Origin: JAHIVB01 sp964574705
Lineage (GTDB): Bacteria; Bacillota_I; Bacilli_A; Izemoplasmatales; Hujiaoplasmataceae
Direction of reading: 5' to 3'
NCBI GenBank assembly: GCA_964574705.1
Contig: CAZNOO010000007.1
Span: 21,665 to 85,664, forward strand
Length of the DNA: 64,000 nucleotides
In this document: piece by piece, positions 53,201 to 60,209 of the stretch
Layout of the letters: each line of letters begins with the position of its first letter
Numbering within the stretch: position 1 is the first letter of the stretch
The notes under the pieces: generated by a model
Seen by the model: the letters and a program-made list of their open reading frames with translations, nothing else
What the model was told of the DNA's origin: nothing
The model's database searches: none
Translations under genes and position numbers: made by a program

Positions 53201-53279
53201 CTGCAACCAAACGTTCAATGTCAATCATGCTTCCATTGAAAGAAAAACCAGTTTGGATGAATAATTCAAAATTGACCAT
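50211..53279 (-). CDS. dnaE: DNA polymerase III alpha subunit, DnaE type
   Basis: This 1022-residue DnaE-type replicase starts with a PHP domain (SALGIADLNNMYGAIKFYQ) whose metal ligands look degenerate. The polymerase core has catalytic aspartates in PDIDLDFPDDRRE and GPGRGSAAGSLV. A helix-hairpin-helix follows, then an OB fold near the C-terminus. The shorter DnaE3-like length and lack of an exonuclease insert suggest the Firmicute DnaE that works with PolC, though polC is not in view. GGTGAT lies three bases before ATG 53279. Confidence 0.96.
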   Translation of the reverse strand: MVNFELFIQTGFSFNGSMIDIERLVAVAKKEGFSALGIADLNNMYGAIKFYQACKKEEIIPLLGLQCFVDSEDFSGLPIVMYALSNQGYSNLIQISSKQAIEKEPLKMKDLSPFQEGVAFVLLTTHGPIYSALMDEDFSLATGIHLQCKRLLKNVYLGLDANDFGVEMKVIPHLESVGKTIIMNQVNYMDKTDRHASKILRSILSEQKKIDDGLFNGEDNDYEFKSSETLNKLYSTYTSAIDNTLNLIKECNVNIDFSSIYLPKFPIEKDYTAKDYLKALATKGLEIRLRNKRKLKVDKKSYIHRLEEELNIINKMGYEDYFLIVWDFVLYAKKKKILVGPGRGSAAGSLVAYVLGIVDIDPLDFDLYFERFLNPERITMPDIDLDFPDDRREEVIQYVASKYGHDHVVSIITFGTFQGKSALRDTARILNVPETVVSEITSYIGEANNSIDEFVNTHEKQYSNLMQNKEIAFLFEIASKFVGLPRLVSTHPAGIIITDQPITKYSPIQSGLAGMYQTQYEASDLENIGLLKIDFLGLRNLSTIQNVLNLIQENTKEEIDIYKIPYDDPKTFELLKHVDTLGVFQLESTGMMNLLREMQIEEFEDISTCIALFRPGPMESIPSFLSRRNKKEKVSFLHEDLKPILESTEGIIVYQEQIMKIANVFAGYSLGEADVLRRAVSKKKEAVLQEERAKFIASCLKNHRDEVVSNQIYDLIVKFANYGFNKSHSVVYSLVAYWMAYLKANYPTFFMAELLDSSIGSQRATNDYIKECRKLGITVLPPDINLSEKHYRFENKNIRYPYLGVKNIGSIVADKLEVSKGDRPFTSFLDFMRRATDVNSRVVESMVMIGMFDQFNLTKRTMIENIKQITAFLSIPQMAKEEDFVFLKYDEYDFETLQKAEKELIGFNLRFHPMTQYLPLLENNNIDTVTDAWNRKDGNMKFLGALLRLKVINTKNGDEMAFLTFEDQFTQIECVLFNNDFTRYKSILEKEQLYLIKGRKEERNHKTQVVIESLQLWKGDEL

Positions 53280-53294
53280 ATTATCACCGGTTCA

Positions 53295-53303
53295 ATTATA
53301 TCA
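53295..53303 (-). promoter_or_regulatory. Extended -10 promoter of dnaE-pfkA
   Basis: The minus strand reads TGATATAAT, 6 bases, GGTGAT, 3 bases, ATG. The predicted leader is about 9-10 nt. No -35 is recognisable. Confidence 0.7.
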
Positions 53304-53322
53304 TATCAAACATAATGTGTCG

Positions 53323-54681
53323 CTACTTCTTACGTATTATCAAGAACAAACCTATTAGAGCCAACACTCCAAGAAAAATGAAATACACATAGTTGTTTAA
53401 GTCATTGCTTGGAATTTCAGAATGCTCATCGGAGGGATGTTGCACTGAAAAAAAGAGTGTTTCGACAATTTCATCTTGATAATACAATTCAATCATGTAA
53501 TCTCCAGATTCTGAAATTGTCATTTTTGAACCCATAAGACTACCGTTGAGATAAGCTTCCCCATTCACAGAAATGGTTACCTGTTGCTCGTAAATTCCTT
53601 GGTTTTCCACTCCAAATACACTGGGGAGGATTGTAAATCCAATCAACTCGGTCAGGTTGTTTTGCCCCCCTAACACAAGCAGATAATCTCCGGGGCTCGT
53701 TACCGGACTAGAGAGATATTCTTCCCCATTTAACGTCATCCAGGTCGCATTTGAATGGATTGTTACCGAATCTTTCGTTGTTTCTCCATCCACAATTCCT
53801 TCTACTATCGGAAGAATGACAAAATGATACTCTTCGTTGTATCCACCTTCTCCAGAAATTCTTAGTGCATAATTCCCTGGAATTAAGATTTCGGTTCCGC
53901 TCATATAACTTTCATCATTAATTGATAGTTCGCCTGAAGAAACAATGACAATTGGTTCATCAGTCATCATCTCATCAACAATTCCTAAAACAATGGGCTT
54001 TAACGTAACGTTCAATTCCATATAAAATAAATAGTCCTGAATCTCAATAAAGTAATTCCCCGGTTCAGTCAATGCAATGTGATTAACAGACTGTAGGTTA
54101 ATCCGCGCGTTTCCACGGAAGGACAACTCAAATGATTCGACTGCGATAATCGATTCCGACTCATAAACCTGCGTATCCATACTTTCGTCAATAAAATAAA
54201 CCATTTCAAGATGCTTCATAAAAAGCCTATTTCCAAAGTTTCCGTAACCAGAAAAGTCAGTGGAGTAAGTCTCTTTATCTAAAAAGAATCCATCGCTTGT
54301 AAACAGTAAAATTTGTATACTTTCAAATTTTCTATAAGAATATATAGGTACTACAGAGGTGTTTCGTGTTACAACTGCAAAACAGTCGTTTCCAAGAATT
54401 CCGATGTATACAAATTCCTCATCTAGCCCAACATCATATGAGAACACAAACTGGGTTTTGTTATTTATCTTGTCATATCCTATTAAGACTGCATTTGTCT
54501 CTCCTGTTTCCAAAACCCTTTCATAACCAGCAAAGTATTGAAAAATCCCTAACTCGGTCGAATCCTTGAAGTAATAAGACATACCCGGAGGAGGACTGAA
54601 TATCGGGATCTCACTCGCTTGATTGCTTATATTGAAAGGAAGGATTAACGTGTAAAGAAAAGTAATTAAGTATTTTTTCAT
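53323..54681 (-). CDS. Putative surface protein with three Ig-like repeats and C-terminal anchor
   Basis: This 452-residue protein has an N-terminal signal peptide (about residues 1-22), a 200-residue region I do not recognise, and then three beta-rich repeats of about 62 residues (228-290, 291-352, 353-413). Their shared pattern is G(I/V)(V/E)... V.I ... LNG.. Y.S ... PGDY.L ... F.I. A single membrane helix (431-449) ends in RKK, placing the bulk outside. No LPXTG sorting motif is present. Its ribosome binding site lies in the 3' arm of the ackA terminator. Function is unknown, with adhesion or glycan binding possible. Confidence 0.7.
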   Translation of the reverse strand: MKKYLITFLYTLILPFNISNQASEIPIFSPPPGMSYYFKDSTELGIFQYFAGYERVLETGETNAVLIGYDKINNKTQFVFSYDVGLDEEFVYIGILGNDCFAVVTRNTSVVPIYSYRKFESIQILLFTSDGFFLDKETYSTDFSGYGNFGNRLFMKHLEMVYFIDESMDTQVYESESIIAVESFELSFRGNARINLQSVNHIALTEPGNYFIEIQDYLFYMELNVTLKPIVLGIVDEMMTDEPIVIVSSGELSINDESYMSGTEILIPGNYALRISGEGGYNEEYHFVILPIVEGIVDGETTKDSVTIHSNATWMTLNGEEYLSSPVTSPGDYLLVLGGQNNLTELIGFTILPSVFGVENQGIYEQQVTISVNGEAYLNGSLMGSKMTISESGDYMIELYYQDEIVETLFFSVQHPSDEHSEIPSNDLNNYVYFIFLGVLALIGLFLIIRKK

Positions 54682-54722
54682 AAAAAAACACCTCCATCAA
54701 GTTAATGTTACGCTGATGGAGG
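54682..54722 (-). terminator. ackA terminator whose 3' arm is the next gene's ribosome binding site
   Basis: CCTCCATCA (54691-54699) and TGATGGAGG (54714-54722) form a perfect 9-bp stem with a 14-nt loop. Seven Ts (54688-54682) follow on the minus strand and run straight into ATG 54681. The GGAGG of the stem is the only Shine-Dalgarno sequence for that gene. Confidence 0.8.
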
Positions 54723-54736
54723 AGAACTCTATGAAA

Positions 54737-55927
54737 TTATTGGTGAATCAGTTTCATTGTGTCGCGAGCAATCATGACTTCTTCGTTGGTTGGAACTACA
54801 AAGACTTTGATTTTGGAATCGTCTGTAGAAATTAATCTTTCTACACCACGGCAGTTATTTCTTTCTAGATCGATTTTTGCGCCTAAAACACCTAAACGAT
54901 TAATGATGTTCTCTCTGGTTGGAGCTGCGTTTTCACCAATTCCAGCCGTGAATACAATGGCATCAACTCCACCCATGTATACATAGTAACTTGCGATGTA
55001 ATCGACGATTCTTTTTGCTTGAATGTCAATTGCAAGTTGTGCTCTGTGATTTCCTTTTGCACTTGCCTCAACCAAATCACGAGAATCAGATGATAATCCG
55101 GAAACGCCAAGGTATCCTGATTGTTTATTCAAAATATTGGTAATCTCTTTTGAAGATTTGTTCTTCTTGTTCATCATATATTCGATTAATGCTGGATCAA
55201 CCGAACCAGAACGTGTTCCCATTGGAATACCTTCAAGCGGCGTGAAACCCATTGAGGTATCAACCGATTTACCTTGTTTGACAGCGCAGATGGAAGCCCC
55301 GTTTCCAATATGGCAAACGATAATATTGACTTCTTCTGGTTTTTTTCCTAAAATTTGAGCAGTTCTTTCAGAAACATATTTGTGCGATGTTCCGTGAAAA
55401 CCGTATTTGCGAACTTGATATCTTTCATACCATTCGTAAGGAACAGCATACAAGAAAGCTTCTTCTGGCATCGTTTGATGAAAGGCTGTATCAAAAACAC
55501 CAACTTGTTTCACATGTGGCAATACTTCTCTAAATGCTTTGATTCCTGTAAGGTTTGGAATCAAGTGAAGCGGGCCCAAATCAACGATACTTTCAAGAAT
55601 ATGGATTTCTCTTTCATTAATAATACAAGAATCCGTAATGACATTCGCTCCATGAACGACTCTGTGTCCAACGCCTTCAATTTCATCGAATGAAGAGATA
55701 ATGTTAAGATCAATCAACTTCTCTAAAAGCATTTTAACAGCTTCGTTGTGATTTGCAATGTCTTTCGTTTCTTCCAGTTTTTCTCCATTCAGTTTAATCA
55801 TAAAGATGGAGTCTTTCATTCCAATTCTTTCCACAATTCCTGAAGTGATTAATTTTTCACTAGGCATATCCAACAATTGAAATTTCAGTGATGAACTACC
55901 TGCGTTTACCGCCATGATTTTAGCCAT
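54737..55927 (-). CDS. ackA: Acetate kinase
   Basis: This 396-residue enzyme interconverts acetyl-phosphate and acetate with ATP formation, a main energy step in fermentation. Family motifs are AVNAGSSSLKFQLLDM at the N-terminus, GHRVVHGA, FDTAFHQTMP, CHIGNGASICAV and FTAGIGENA. It lies 1 bp after the YtxK-like gene, matching the Bacillus ytxK-ackA pair. No pta gene is adjacent. A terminator follows directly. Confidence 0.98.
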   Translation of the reverse strand: MAKIMAVNAGSSSLKFQLLDMPSEKLITSGIVERIGMKDSIFMIKLNGEKLEETKDIANHNEAVKMLLEKLIDLNIISSFDEIEGVGHRVVHGANVITDSCIINEREIHILESIVDLGPLHLIPNLTGIKAFREVLPHVKQVGVFDTAFHQTMPEEAFLYAVPYEWYERYQVRKYGFHGTSHKYVSERTAQILGKKPEEVNIIVCHIGNGASICAVKQGKSVDTSMGFTPLEGIPMGTRSGSVDPALIEYMMNKKNKSSKEITNILNKQSGYLGVSGLSSDSRDLVEASAKGNHRAQLAIDIQAKRIVDYIASYYVYMGGVDAIVFTAGIGENAAPTRENIINRLGVLGAKIDLERNNCRGVERLISTDDSKIKVFVVPTNEEVMIARDTMKLIHQ

Positions 55928-55928
55928 T

Positions 55929-56876
55929 TTATTCTCCTAATTTCCTTTTTCTATTTTCAAACCATAGGTTGATTTTTAATAATGCGTTCTGAAACGGAAT
56001 TTCTTCTTCAAAAGAAGGGATGTTTGCAAGTAAAAACTGCTTTTCCTCATCATCAGAAGGAATTCTTTTTTGAAGTAATAACAAACTTTTACCAAGACCT
56101 TTGAACAAATTGTCAGGTAATTTTATAAGTCCTAAAATATCAAACGTCTCCATCAATTCTTCTCTAAACTGAGTGCTGGTTGACTTTTCAAAGAAGTCAT
56201 TGTAGATGACTCCAAGAAAATATCCGTTTTGTTTTAGGTTATGCTGATGGTGCCTTATGATTTCATATGGGAAATAACCGTCTTCAGACTCTTCATCCAT
56301 CGAGAAATCACAAACGATAAGATCTGCTTCCAAATTCCAAAATGTCTTACTGTCTTGAAAATACAATTCGTCACCATAATCCATCATGTCAAACATCGCT
56401 CGAGCAATCTCATATTGGTCTGGATGATTCTCGATTCCAACCAATGTTGTCAATTTATCAATGTTATTTGCAATGGTAGTTAAGTAATTTCCGGTACCTA
56501 CCAAAGGATCCAAAATGAGTAACTCTTTTTCTTTTGGAAATAATCGATCAACCAGATATGCAGTAAAGATGCCTATCGTATCAGGGGTCATCTCCTGATT
56601 TCCGATTTTTGCATGCTTGAATCCCTTCAAAATGCAAAGTTGCATCGCTTTTCTGATTTCTTCTTTCTCAAATGAAACGTTCTTGACCTTTTGCAAAAGT
56701 TCAAGAAGCGATAACATTACATCATCAGGAACATCTTGAGTCACTTCTTGAGACAAGATGTTTTCACAAGTGAAAACGATTCCTTTGAGATATGGAGTTT
56801 TGTTTGTCTCGTATAAGAGCATTGCTGAATCGTTTAAAACATCATAAACGATTTCGACGTTCTTTGGATTTATCAT
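55929..56876 (-). CDS. YtxK-like class I SAM methyltransferase homologue
   Basis: The start is ATG 56876 (MINPKNVEIVYDVL). The frame to 56903 includes the -10 hexamer and cannot be transcribed. The 315-residue protein has an N-6 adenine methylase-like fold with a SAM site (LLILDPLVGTGNYLTTIAN). At the catalytic motif IV position it has CDFSMDEES in place of (D/N)PP(Y/F), so activity is doubtful. The GYFPYEIIRHH segment is shared with the YtxK group. The gene is coupled to ackA, as in Bacillus, for reasons not known. Confidence 0.8.
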   Translation of the reverse strand: MINPKNVEIVYDVLNDSAMLLYETNKTPYLKGIVFTCENILSQEVTQDVPDDVMLSLLELLQKVKNVSFEKEEIRKAMQLCILKGFKHAKIGNQEMTPDTIGIFTAYLVDRLFPKEKELLILDPLVGTGNYLTTIANNIDKLTTLVGIENHPDQYEIARAMFDMMDYGDELYFQDSKTFWNLEADLIVCDFSMDEESEDGYFPYEIIRHHQHNLKQNGYFLGVIYNDFFEKSTSTQFREELMETFDILGLIKLPDNLFKGLGKSLLLLQKRIPSDDEEKQFLLANIPSFEEEIPFQNALLKINLWFENRKRKLGE

Positions 56877-56893
56877 ATCTTCACCGATATTAT

Positions 56894-56902
56894 ATTTTAA
56901 CA
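56894..56902 (-). promoter_or_regulatory. Extended -10 promoter of ytxK-ackA
   Basis: The minus strand reads TGTTAAAAT, 8 bases, GGTGA, 4 bases, ATG. A second overlapping TATAAT lies at 56889-56894. The predicted leader is 11-12 nt. Confidence 0.6.
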
Positions 56903-57034
56903 CATTTATACTAAATTATCAACCAAATTATACTGAAGAAAACGAAGAAAAGTAGGGTCAATACTGCAGATTGAATATGGTTTAATCTGAACAATTATTC
57001 ACATCGAAAATCTTCACTTTTATTTGCGTATCTA

Positions 57035-57063
57035 TTGTTATTTTTCATAAGAATTGATAGAAT
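57035..57063 (+). promoter_or_regulatory. Promoter of yidD
   Basis: TTGTTA (57035-57040), 17 bp ending in TGA, then TAGAAT (57058-57063). GGTGA begins 6 bases later and ATG 57080 follows. Confidence 0.65.
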
Positions 57064-57079
57064 GAAGTAGGTGAAAAAT

Positions 57080-57355
57080 ATGAAAAAACTAGCAATTCGA
57101 TTAATCCACTGGTACCAGCACGTAACTGCCGGAAGAACCCCAACTTGTAGATACAAGCCTACGTGTTCTAATTATGCAATCGAAGCATATGAAAATTACA
57201 ATATATTTTATGCGACTATTCTAACCATTTGGAGGATTCTTAGATGCAACCCATTTTCCAAAGGTGGATACGACCCCATTCCTAAGTATAAAAAAGAACT
57301 AAAACGTCAGCTCAAAGAAGAAAAACTGAAAGAAGCCGCACTAAAAGACGAATGA
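57080..57355 (+). CDS. yidD: Membrane protein insertion efficiency factor YidD
   Basis: This small amphipathic protein (91 residues from ATG 57080) assists YidC-dependent insertion. The family core is LIHWYQHVTAGRTPTCRYKPTCSNYAIEAYEN followed by RILRCNPFSKGGYDP, with three conserved cysteines. GTG 57071 is in frame but lies inside the GGTGA ribosome binding site, so ATG 57080 is preferred. The Lys/Glu-rich tail is usual. In many genomes yidD is beside rpmH-rnpA-yidC, but not here. Confidence 0.93.
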   Translation: MKKLAIRLIHWYQHVTAGRTPTCRYKPTCSNYAIEAYENYNIFYATILTIWRILRCNPFSKGGYDPIPKYKKELKRQLKEEKLKEAALKDE

Positions 57356-57369
57356 ATCGTCTTTTTTTT
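57343..57369 (+). terminator. Terminator of yidD
   Basis: AAAAGACGA (57343-57351) and TCGTCTTTT (57357-57365) close a 5-nt loop containing the stop codon, followed by Ts. Confidence 0.85.
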
Positions 57370-57374
57370 CAAAC

Positions 57375-57398
57375 AAAAAGTCAACCGCTTGGTTGACT
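57375..57398 (-). terminator. Terminator of the tRNA operon
   Basis: AGTCAACC (57379-57386) and GGTTGACT (57391-57398) close a 4-nt loop, with TTTTTG following on the minus strand. Confidence 0.85.
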
Positions 57399-57424
57399 AA
57401 TGAATCATCTATCATAAAAATAAC

Positions 57425-57508
57425 TGGTGCGGGTAACAGGACTTGAACCTGCACTCACTGGGAACTAGATCCTAAGTCTAGCGCGTCTGCCAATTTCGCC
57501 ATACCCGC
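57425..57508 (-). tRNA. tRNA-Leu (anticodon UAG)
   Basis: The acceptor arms GCGGGTA/TACCCGC, the loop CTTAGGA with anticodon TAG, a long class II variable arm and a T loop GGTTCAAGTCC are all present. CCA is encoded at 57427-57425. It is the last gene of a four-tRNA operon. Confidence 0.95.
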
Positions 57509-57528
57509 AGTTTAATGATAAATAAAGA

Positions 57529-57604
57529 TGGTGACCCGCAGGCGATTCGAACGCCTGACCCTTTGATTAAAAGTCAAATGCTCTACCAGCTGAGCTAGCG
57601 GGTC
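57529..57604 (-). tRNA. tRNA-Lys (anticodon UUU)
   Basis: GACCCGC/GCGGGTC acceptor stem, anticodon loop with TTT, D arm AGCTCAGCTGGTAGAGC and T arm with GTTCGAATC. CCA is encoded. Confidence 0.96.
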
Positions 57605-57615
57605 AAAAAAAAGAT

Positions 57616-57690
57616 TGGCTGGGCTAGTTAGAGTTGAACTAACGATCTCGGAGTCAAAGTCCGATGCCTTAACCACTTGGCCATAGCCCA
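57616..57690 (-). tRNA. tRNA-Gln (anticodon UUG)
   Basis: The 5' end TGGGCTA pairs with TAGCCCA, the anticodon loop CTTTGAC carries TTG, the discriminator is G, and CCA is encoded. The weak U1-A72 pair is typical of tRNA-Gln. Confidence 0.95.
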
Positions 57691-57705
57691 ATGTCCTTTT
57701 TTTGA

Positions 57706-57782
57706 TGGGGCGATTGATGGGAATCGAACCCACGAGTGTCGGAGCCACAATCCGATGCGTTAACCCCTTCGCCACAACCGCC
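57706..57782 (-). tRNA. tRNA-His (anticodon GUG)
   Basis: The extra G-1 opposite discriminator C73, the stem GCGGTTG/CAATCGC, the anticodon GTG in ATTGTGGC and encoded CCA are all seen. It is the first tRNA after the promoter. Confidence 0.95.
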
Positions 57783-57803
57783 GTGTAGTTTTTCGCATAT
57801 ATA

Positions 57804-57832
57804 AGTTTACTAAATAGGCACCTAATTGTCAA
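57804..57832 (-). promoter_or_regulatory. Promoter of the His-Gln-Lys-Leu tRNA operon
   Basis: The minus strand has a consensus TTGACA (57832-57827), 17 bp, then TAAACT (57809-57804), about 15 bp before tRNA-His. Confidence 0.8.
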
Positions 57833-57864
57833 GCATTATTTACCATATCTTGGATGCAAATGAT

Positions 57865-57897
57865 AAAAAGATTTGTGGGGCCTTCCACAAATCTTTT
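57865..57897 (-). terminator. Terminator of degV
   Basis: A 13-bp stem (57866-57878/57885-57897, core GATTTGTGG) with a 6-nt loop, followed by Ts on the minus strand. Confidence 0.9.
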
Positions 57898-57901
57898 GTC
57901 A

Positions 57902-58750
57902 TTATAGGGCTACTACTGCAATTCCGAAACCGACATCTCCCAAATGGACTGCAAACACTGGTGACACATAGTGAGTTATGCTAGTGATAATCGATGGAAA
58001 TCTTGTTTTTGCTTCTTCTAAAAAGCGGTCAGCAAACTCTTGTTTATTTAGTTCAATAAAATCAACGTAGACTGTTTTGTATTTGGAAACATACTCATCG
58101 ATTTTTGCTATGAAGTAATCATAACAAGCGACATTTGTTCTTTCTTTTTTTGTAAGTTCCAGTTTTCCGTCAATCATTTCTACAACTGGTTTTATCCTAA
58201 GCACTGTTCCAAGTAAGGCTGATACCATGCTGAGTCTTCCGCCTCTAAAGAGATTCATTAAATTCTGCAAAGTAAACATGACGGTTGCATTTTCGTATAT
58301 GTCGTGCGATTTTTTTGTGATTGTTTCAAAAGCAACACCATCTTCAATCATTTTTTGAATCAGTGTGATTCCCAACGCGACTCCGAAAGATGCAACTTTA
58401 GGTGCATGAATACTGATTTCCAACGGAAAATCAATCATCGCTTTTGCTAGCAAAGCGGATTGAAACGTTCCGCTGATCTTCTCGGACAGCGTAATAACCA
58501 ACACATTTGTATATCCTTCATCGAAGAATTGTTGATATAATTCTAAGAACAATCCTGGTGACGGTTGACTTGTGAGCATCTTTTTTGCATGATGAATATG
58601 GTAGTTCATCTTTTCAACTGATAAGTCAAATTCAGAATAGTTTACACCATCAATTGTAACTCCGAGCGGCGCCACCTTCATATAGGGCGCTTTTTTGATA
58701 TCTTCCCTAGTCAAAGTCGTACTGTCAATCAATAAACCTATTTTTTCCAT
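57902..58750 (-). CDS. DegV-family fatty-acid-binding protein
   Basis: This 282-residue protein belongs to the DegV/FakB group: IGLLIDSTTLT at the start, the TSQPSPG loop contacting the lipid carboxylate, and SEKISGTFQSA, with FRGGRLS in the second half. FakB proteins present fatty acids to the kinase FakA for phospholipid synthesis. fakA is not adjacent, and several DegV paralogues are usual, so lipid specificity is unknown. TAGGAG precedes ATG 58750. It is monocistronic. Confidence 0.9.
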   Translation of the reverse strand: MEKIGLLIDSTTLTREDIKKAPYMKVAPLGVTIDGVNYSEFDLSVEKMNYHIHHAKKMLTSQPSPGLFLELYQQFFDEGYTNVLVITLSEKISGTFQSALLAKAMIDFPLEISIHAPKVASFGVALGITLIQKMIEDGVAFETITKKSHDIYENATVMFTLQNLMNLFRGGRLSMVSALLGTVLRIKPVVEMIDGKLELTKKERTNVACYDYFIAKIDEYVSKYKTVYVDFIELNKQEFADRFLEEAKTRFPSIITSITHYVSPVFAVHLGDVGFGIAVVAL

Positions 58751-58974
58751 ATTTTACTCCTATCAATAGATGGATTACTCTATCACACATAATACTTTAT
58801 CAAAATCATCATATCGTGTCAAGAAGTAAGAAATACTTTTTTAGTATATAGCGGAACAGGATTCGTTTCGAAAACCAAATATGAAGAATCGAATAAATCG
58901 GTTCGCTAATAAAAACGAAATAAAAAAGCGTTCTCAATATAGGTATAAAAAACCTTTTAAAATGTCGAAATGCC

Positions 58975-59003
58975 TTTACAAAATTCCCATAATTGCCTAT
59001 AAT
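58975..59003 (+). promoter_or_regulatory. Promoter of the BMP-type transporter operon
   Basis: TTTACA (58975-58980), 17 bp, then TATAAT (58998-59003). The leader of about 26 nt contains AGGAGG. The 58800-58970 stretch upstream holds TTCG/CGAA-rich segments but no riboswitch that I can recognise. Confidence 0.75.
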
Positions 59004-59035
59004 ATATGATAGATTAACAAATAGGAGGATTTAAA

Positions 59036-60124
59036 ATGAAAAAAGCTTTTTGGTTATTAGTTGTTGCCGTTTTAACTGTTGGCGCATTAATAGCATGTAC
59101 TGGTGCAACATATGAAATCGCTCTAGTCACTGACATCGGAAACATCGATGACAAATCATTCAACGAAGGCGCTTGGAATGGCGTTGTTGAATATGCGGTT
59201 GCTAATGACATCTCTTATGCATATTATCGTCCTTTAGAAGATAGCAAAGATGCACGCGTTGAAACAATTCAAAACGCGATTGCAAAAGGTGCTAAAGTTG
59301 TAGTTTGCCCTGGATACATGTTCGAAGTGGCAATTTACGAAGTTCAAAATGATTATCCAGATGTAAGCTTCTTGATCCTTGATGGAGAACCTCAACTTGG
59401 TGATTATTCAACTTATGAAACTGCATCAAATACTCACAGCATTCTTTATAAAGAAGAACAAGCTGGATACTTAGCTGGATACGCTGCTGTTCAAGATGGA
59501 TACAGAGAACTTGGATTCGTTGGTGGACAAGCCGTTCCTGCTGTTATACGTTATGGATACGGATTCGTTCAAGGCGCTGAAGCTGCTGCTGTTGAACTAG
59601 AACTTACTGACGTATACATTAAATATTATTATGCAGACGTATTTTGGCCAGACACCGCTCTTGAAACAAAGATGGACGGATGGTATGCTGATGCTACTCA
59701 TCCAACAGAAGTAGTATTTGCTTGTGGTGGTGGATTATACGCGAGTGTTGTCGCTGCTGCTGAAGCTACAACTGATGGTAAAGTAATCGGTGTAGACGTA
59801 GACCAAGTTGCTCAAAGTGCTGAAGGAAGAATCATTACTTCCGCAATGAAAGGTTTGACTTCTTCTGTTGTTGACGCATTAACTGCTCTTTATGCTAACG
59901 GTGGAACATGGCCAGCTACTTTAGGTGGACATACATCAGTTCTTGGCGCTGCAGAAGATGGAATCGGATTACCAACAGCAACCGCTTCTTGGAAATTCGC
60001 TACCTTCACAGTTGCAGAATACGATGCAATCTTTGCAAAACTAGTTGATGGAACTGTAGTTGTATCTAATTCAACTGCTGCTGCTCCAACAGTTACAGAA
60101 GTTACTGTTAATTACGAGGCTTAA
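59036..60124 (+). CDS. BMP/PnrA-family nucleoside-binding lipoprotein
   Basis: This 362-residue substrate-binding lipoprotein has a lipobox ALIACTG (Cys21), then the BMP core EIALVTDIGNIDDKSFNEGAWNG. The ligand-site elements FVGGQAVPAVIRYGYGFVQGA and VFACGGGLYASVV and the Asp in IGVDVDQ are present. BMP proteins of this type bind purine nucleosides for ABC import. A terminator between it and the ATPase gene should raise its level relative to the membrane genes. Codon use is markedly GCT/GGA-rich, fitting high expression. Confidence 0.93.
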   Translation: MKKAFWLLVVAVLTVGALIACTGATYEIALVTDIGNIDDKSFNEGAWNGVVEYAVANDISYAYYRPLEDSKDARVETIQNAIAKGAKVVVCPGYMFEVAIYEVQNDYPDVSFLILDGEPQLGDYSTYETASNTHSILYKEEQAGYLAGYAAVQDGYRELGFVGGQAVPAVIRYGYGFVQGAEAAAVELELTDVYIKYYYADVFWPDTALETKMDGWYADATHPTEVVFACGGGLYASVVAAAEATTDGKVIGVDVDQVAQSAEGRIITSAMKGLTSSVVDALTALYANGGTWPATLGGHTSVLGAAEDGIGLPTATASWKFATFTVAEYDAIFAKLVDGTVVVSNSTAAAPTVTEVTVNYEA

Positions 60125-60145
60125 TCAACTCGACTGACTTACACT

Positions 60146-60170
60146 AGAAAGGGCCCAGCCCTTTCTTTTT
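60146..60170 (+). terminator. Partial terminator between bmp lipoprotein and ABC genes
   Basis: AGAAAGGGC (60146-60154) and GCCCTTTCT (60158-60166) close a 3-nt loop, followed by Ts. There is no separate promoter that I can see before the ATPase gene, so it probably works as a read-through terminator. Confidence 0.8.
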
Positions 60171-60209
60171 ATTAAAAGCCTACCCATTTATGGTATTTAA
60201 GGAGTCAAT

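Noticed and set aside
54691..54722. Riboswitch in front of the Ig-like surface protein
   Set aside because: Only a simple hairpin is present, without a ligand-binding core. It is better described as a terminator overlapping the ribosome binding site.
58800..58974. Purine riboswitch or PurR box before the nucleoside transporter
   Set aside because: The region has TTCG/CGAA-rich segments and a weak inverted repeat, but neither the conserved purine riboswitch core nor a convincing PurBox pair is seen.
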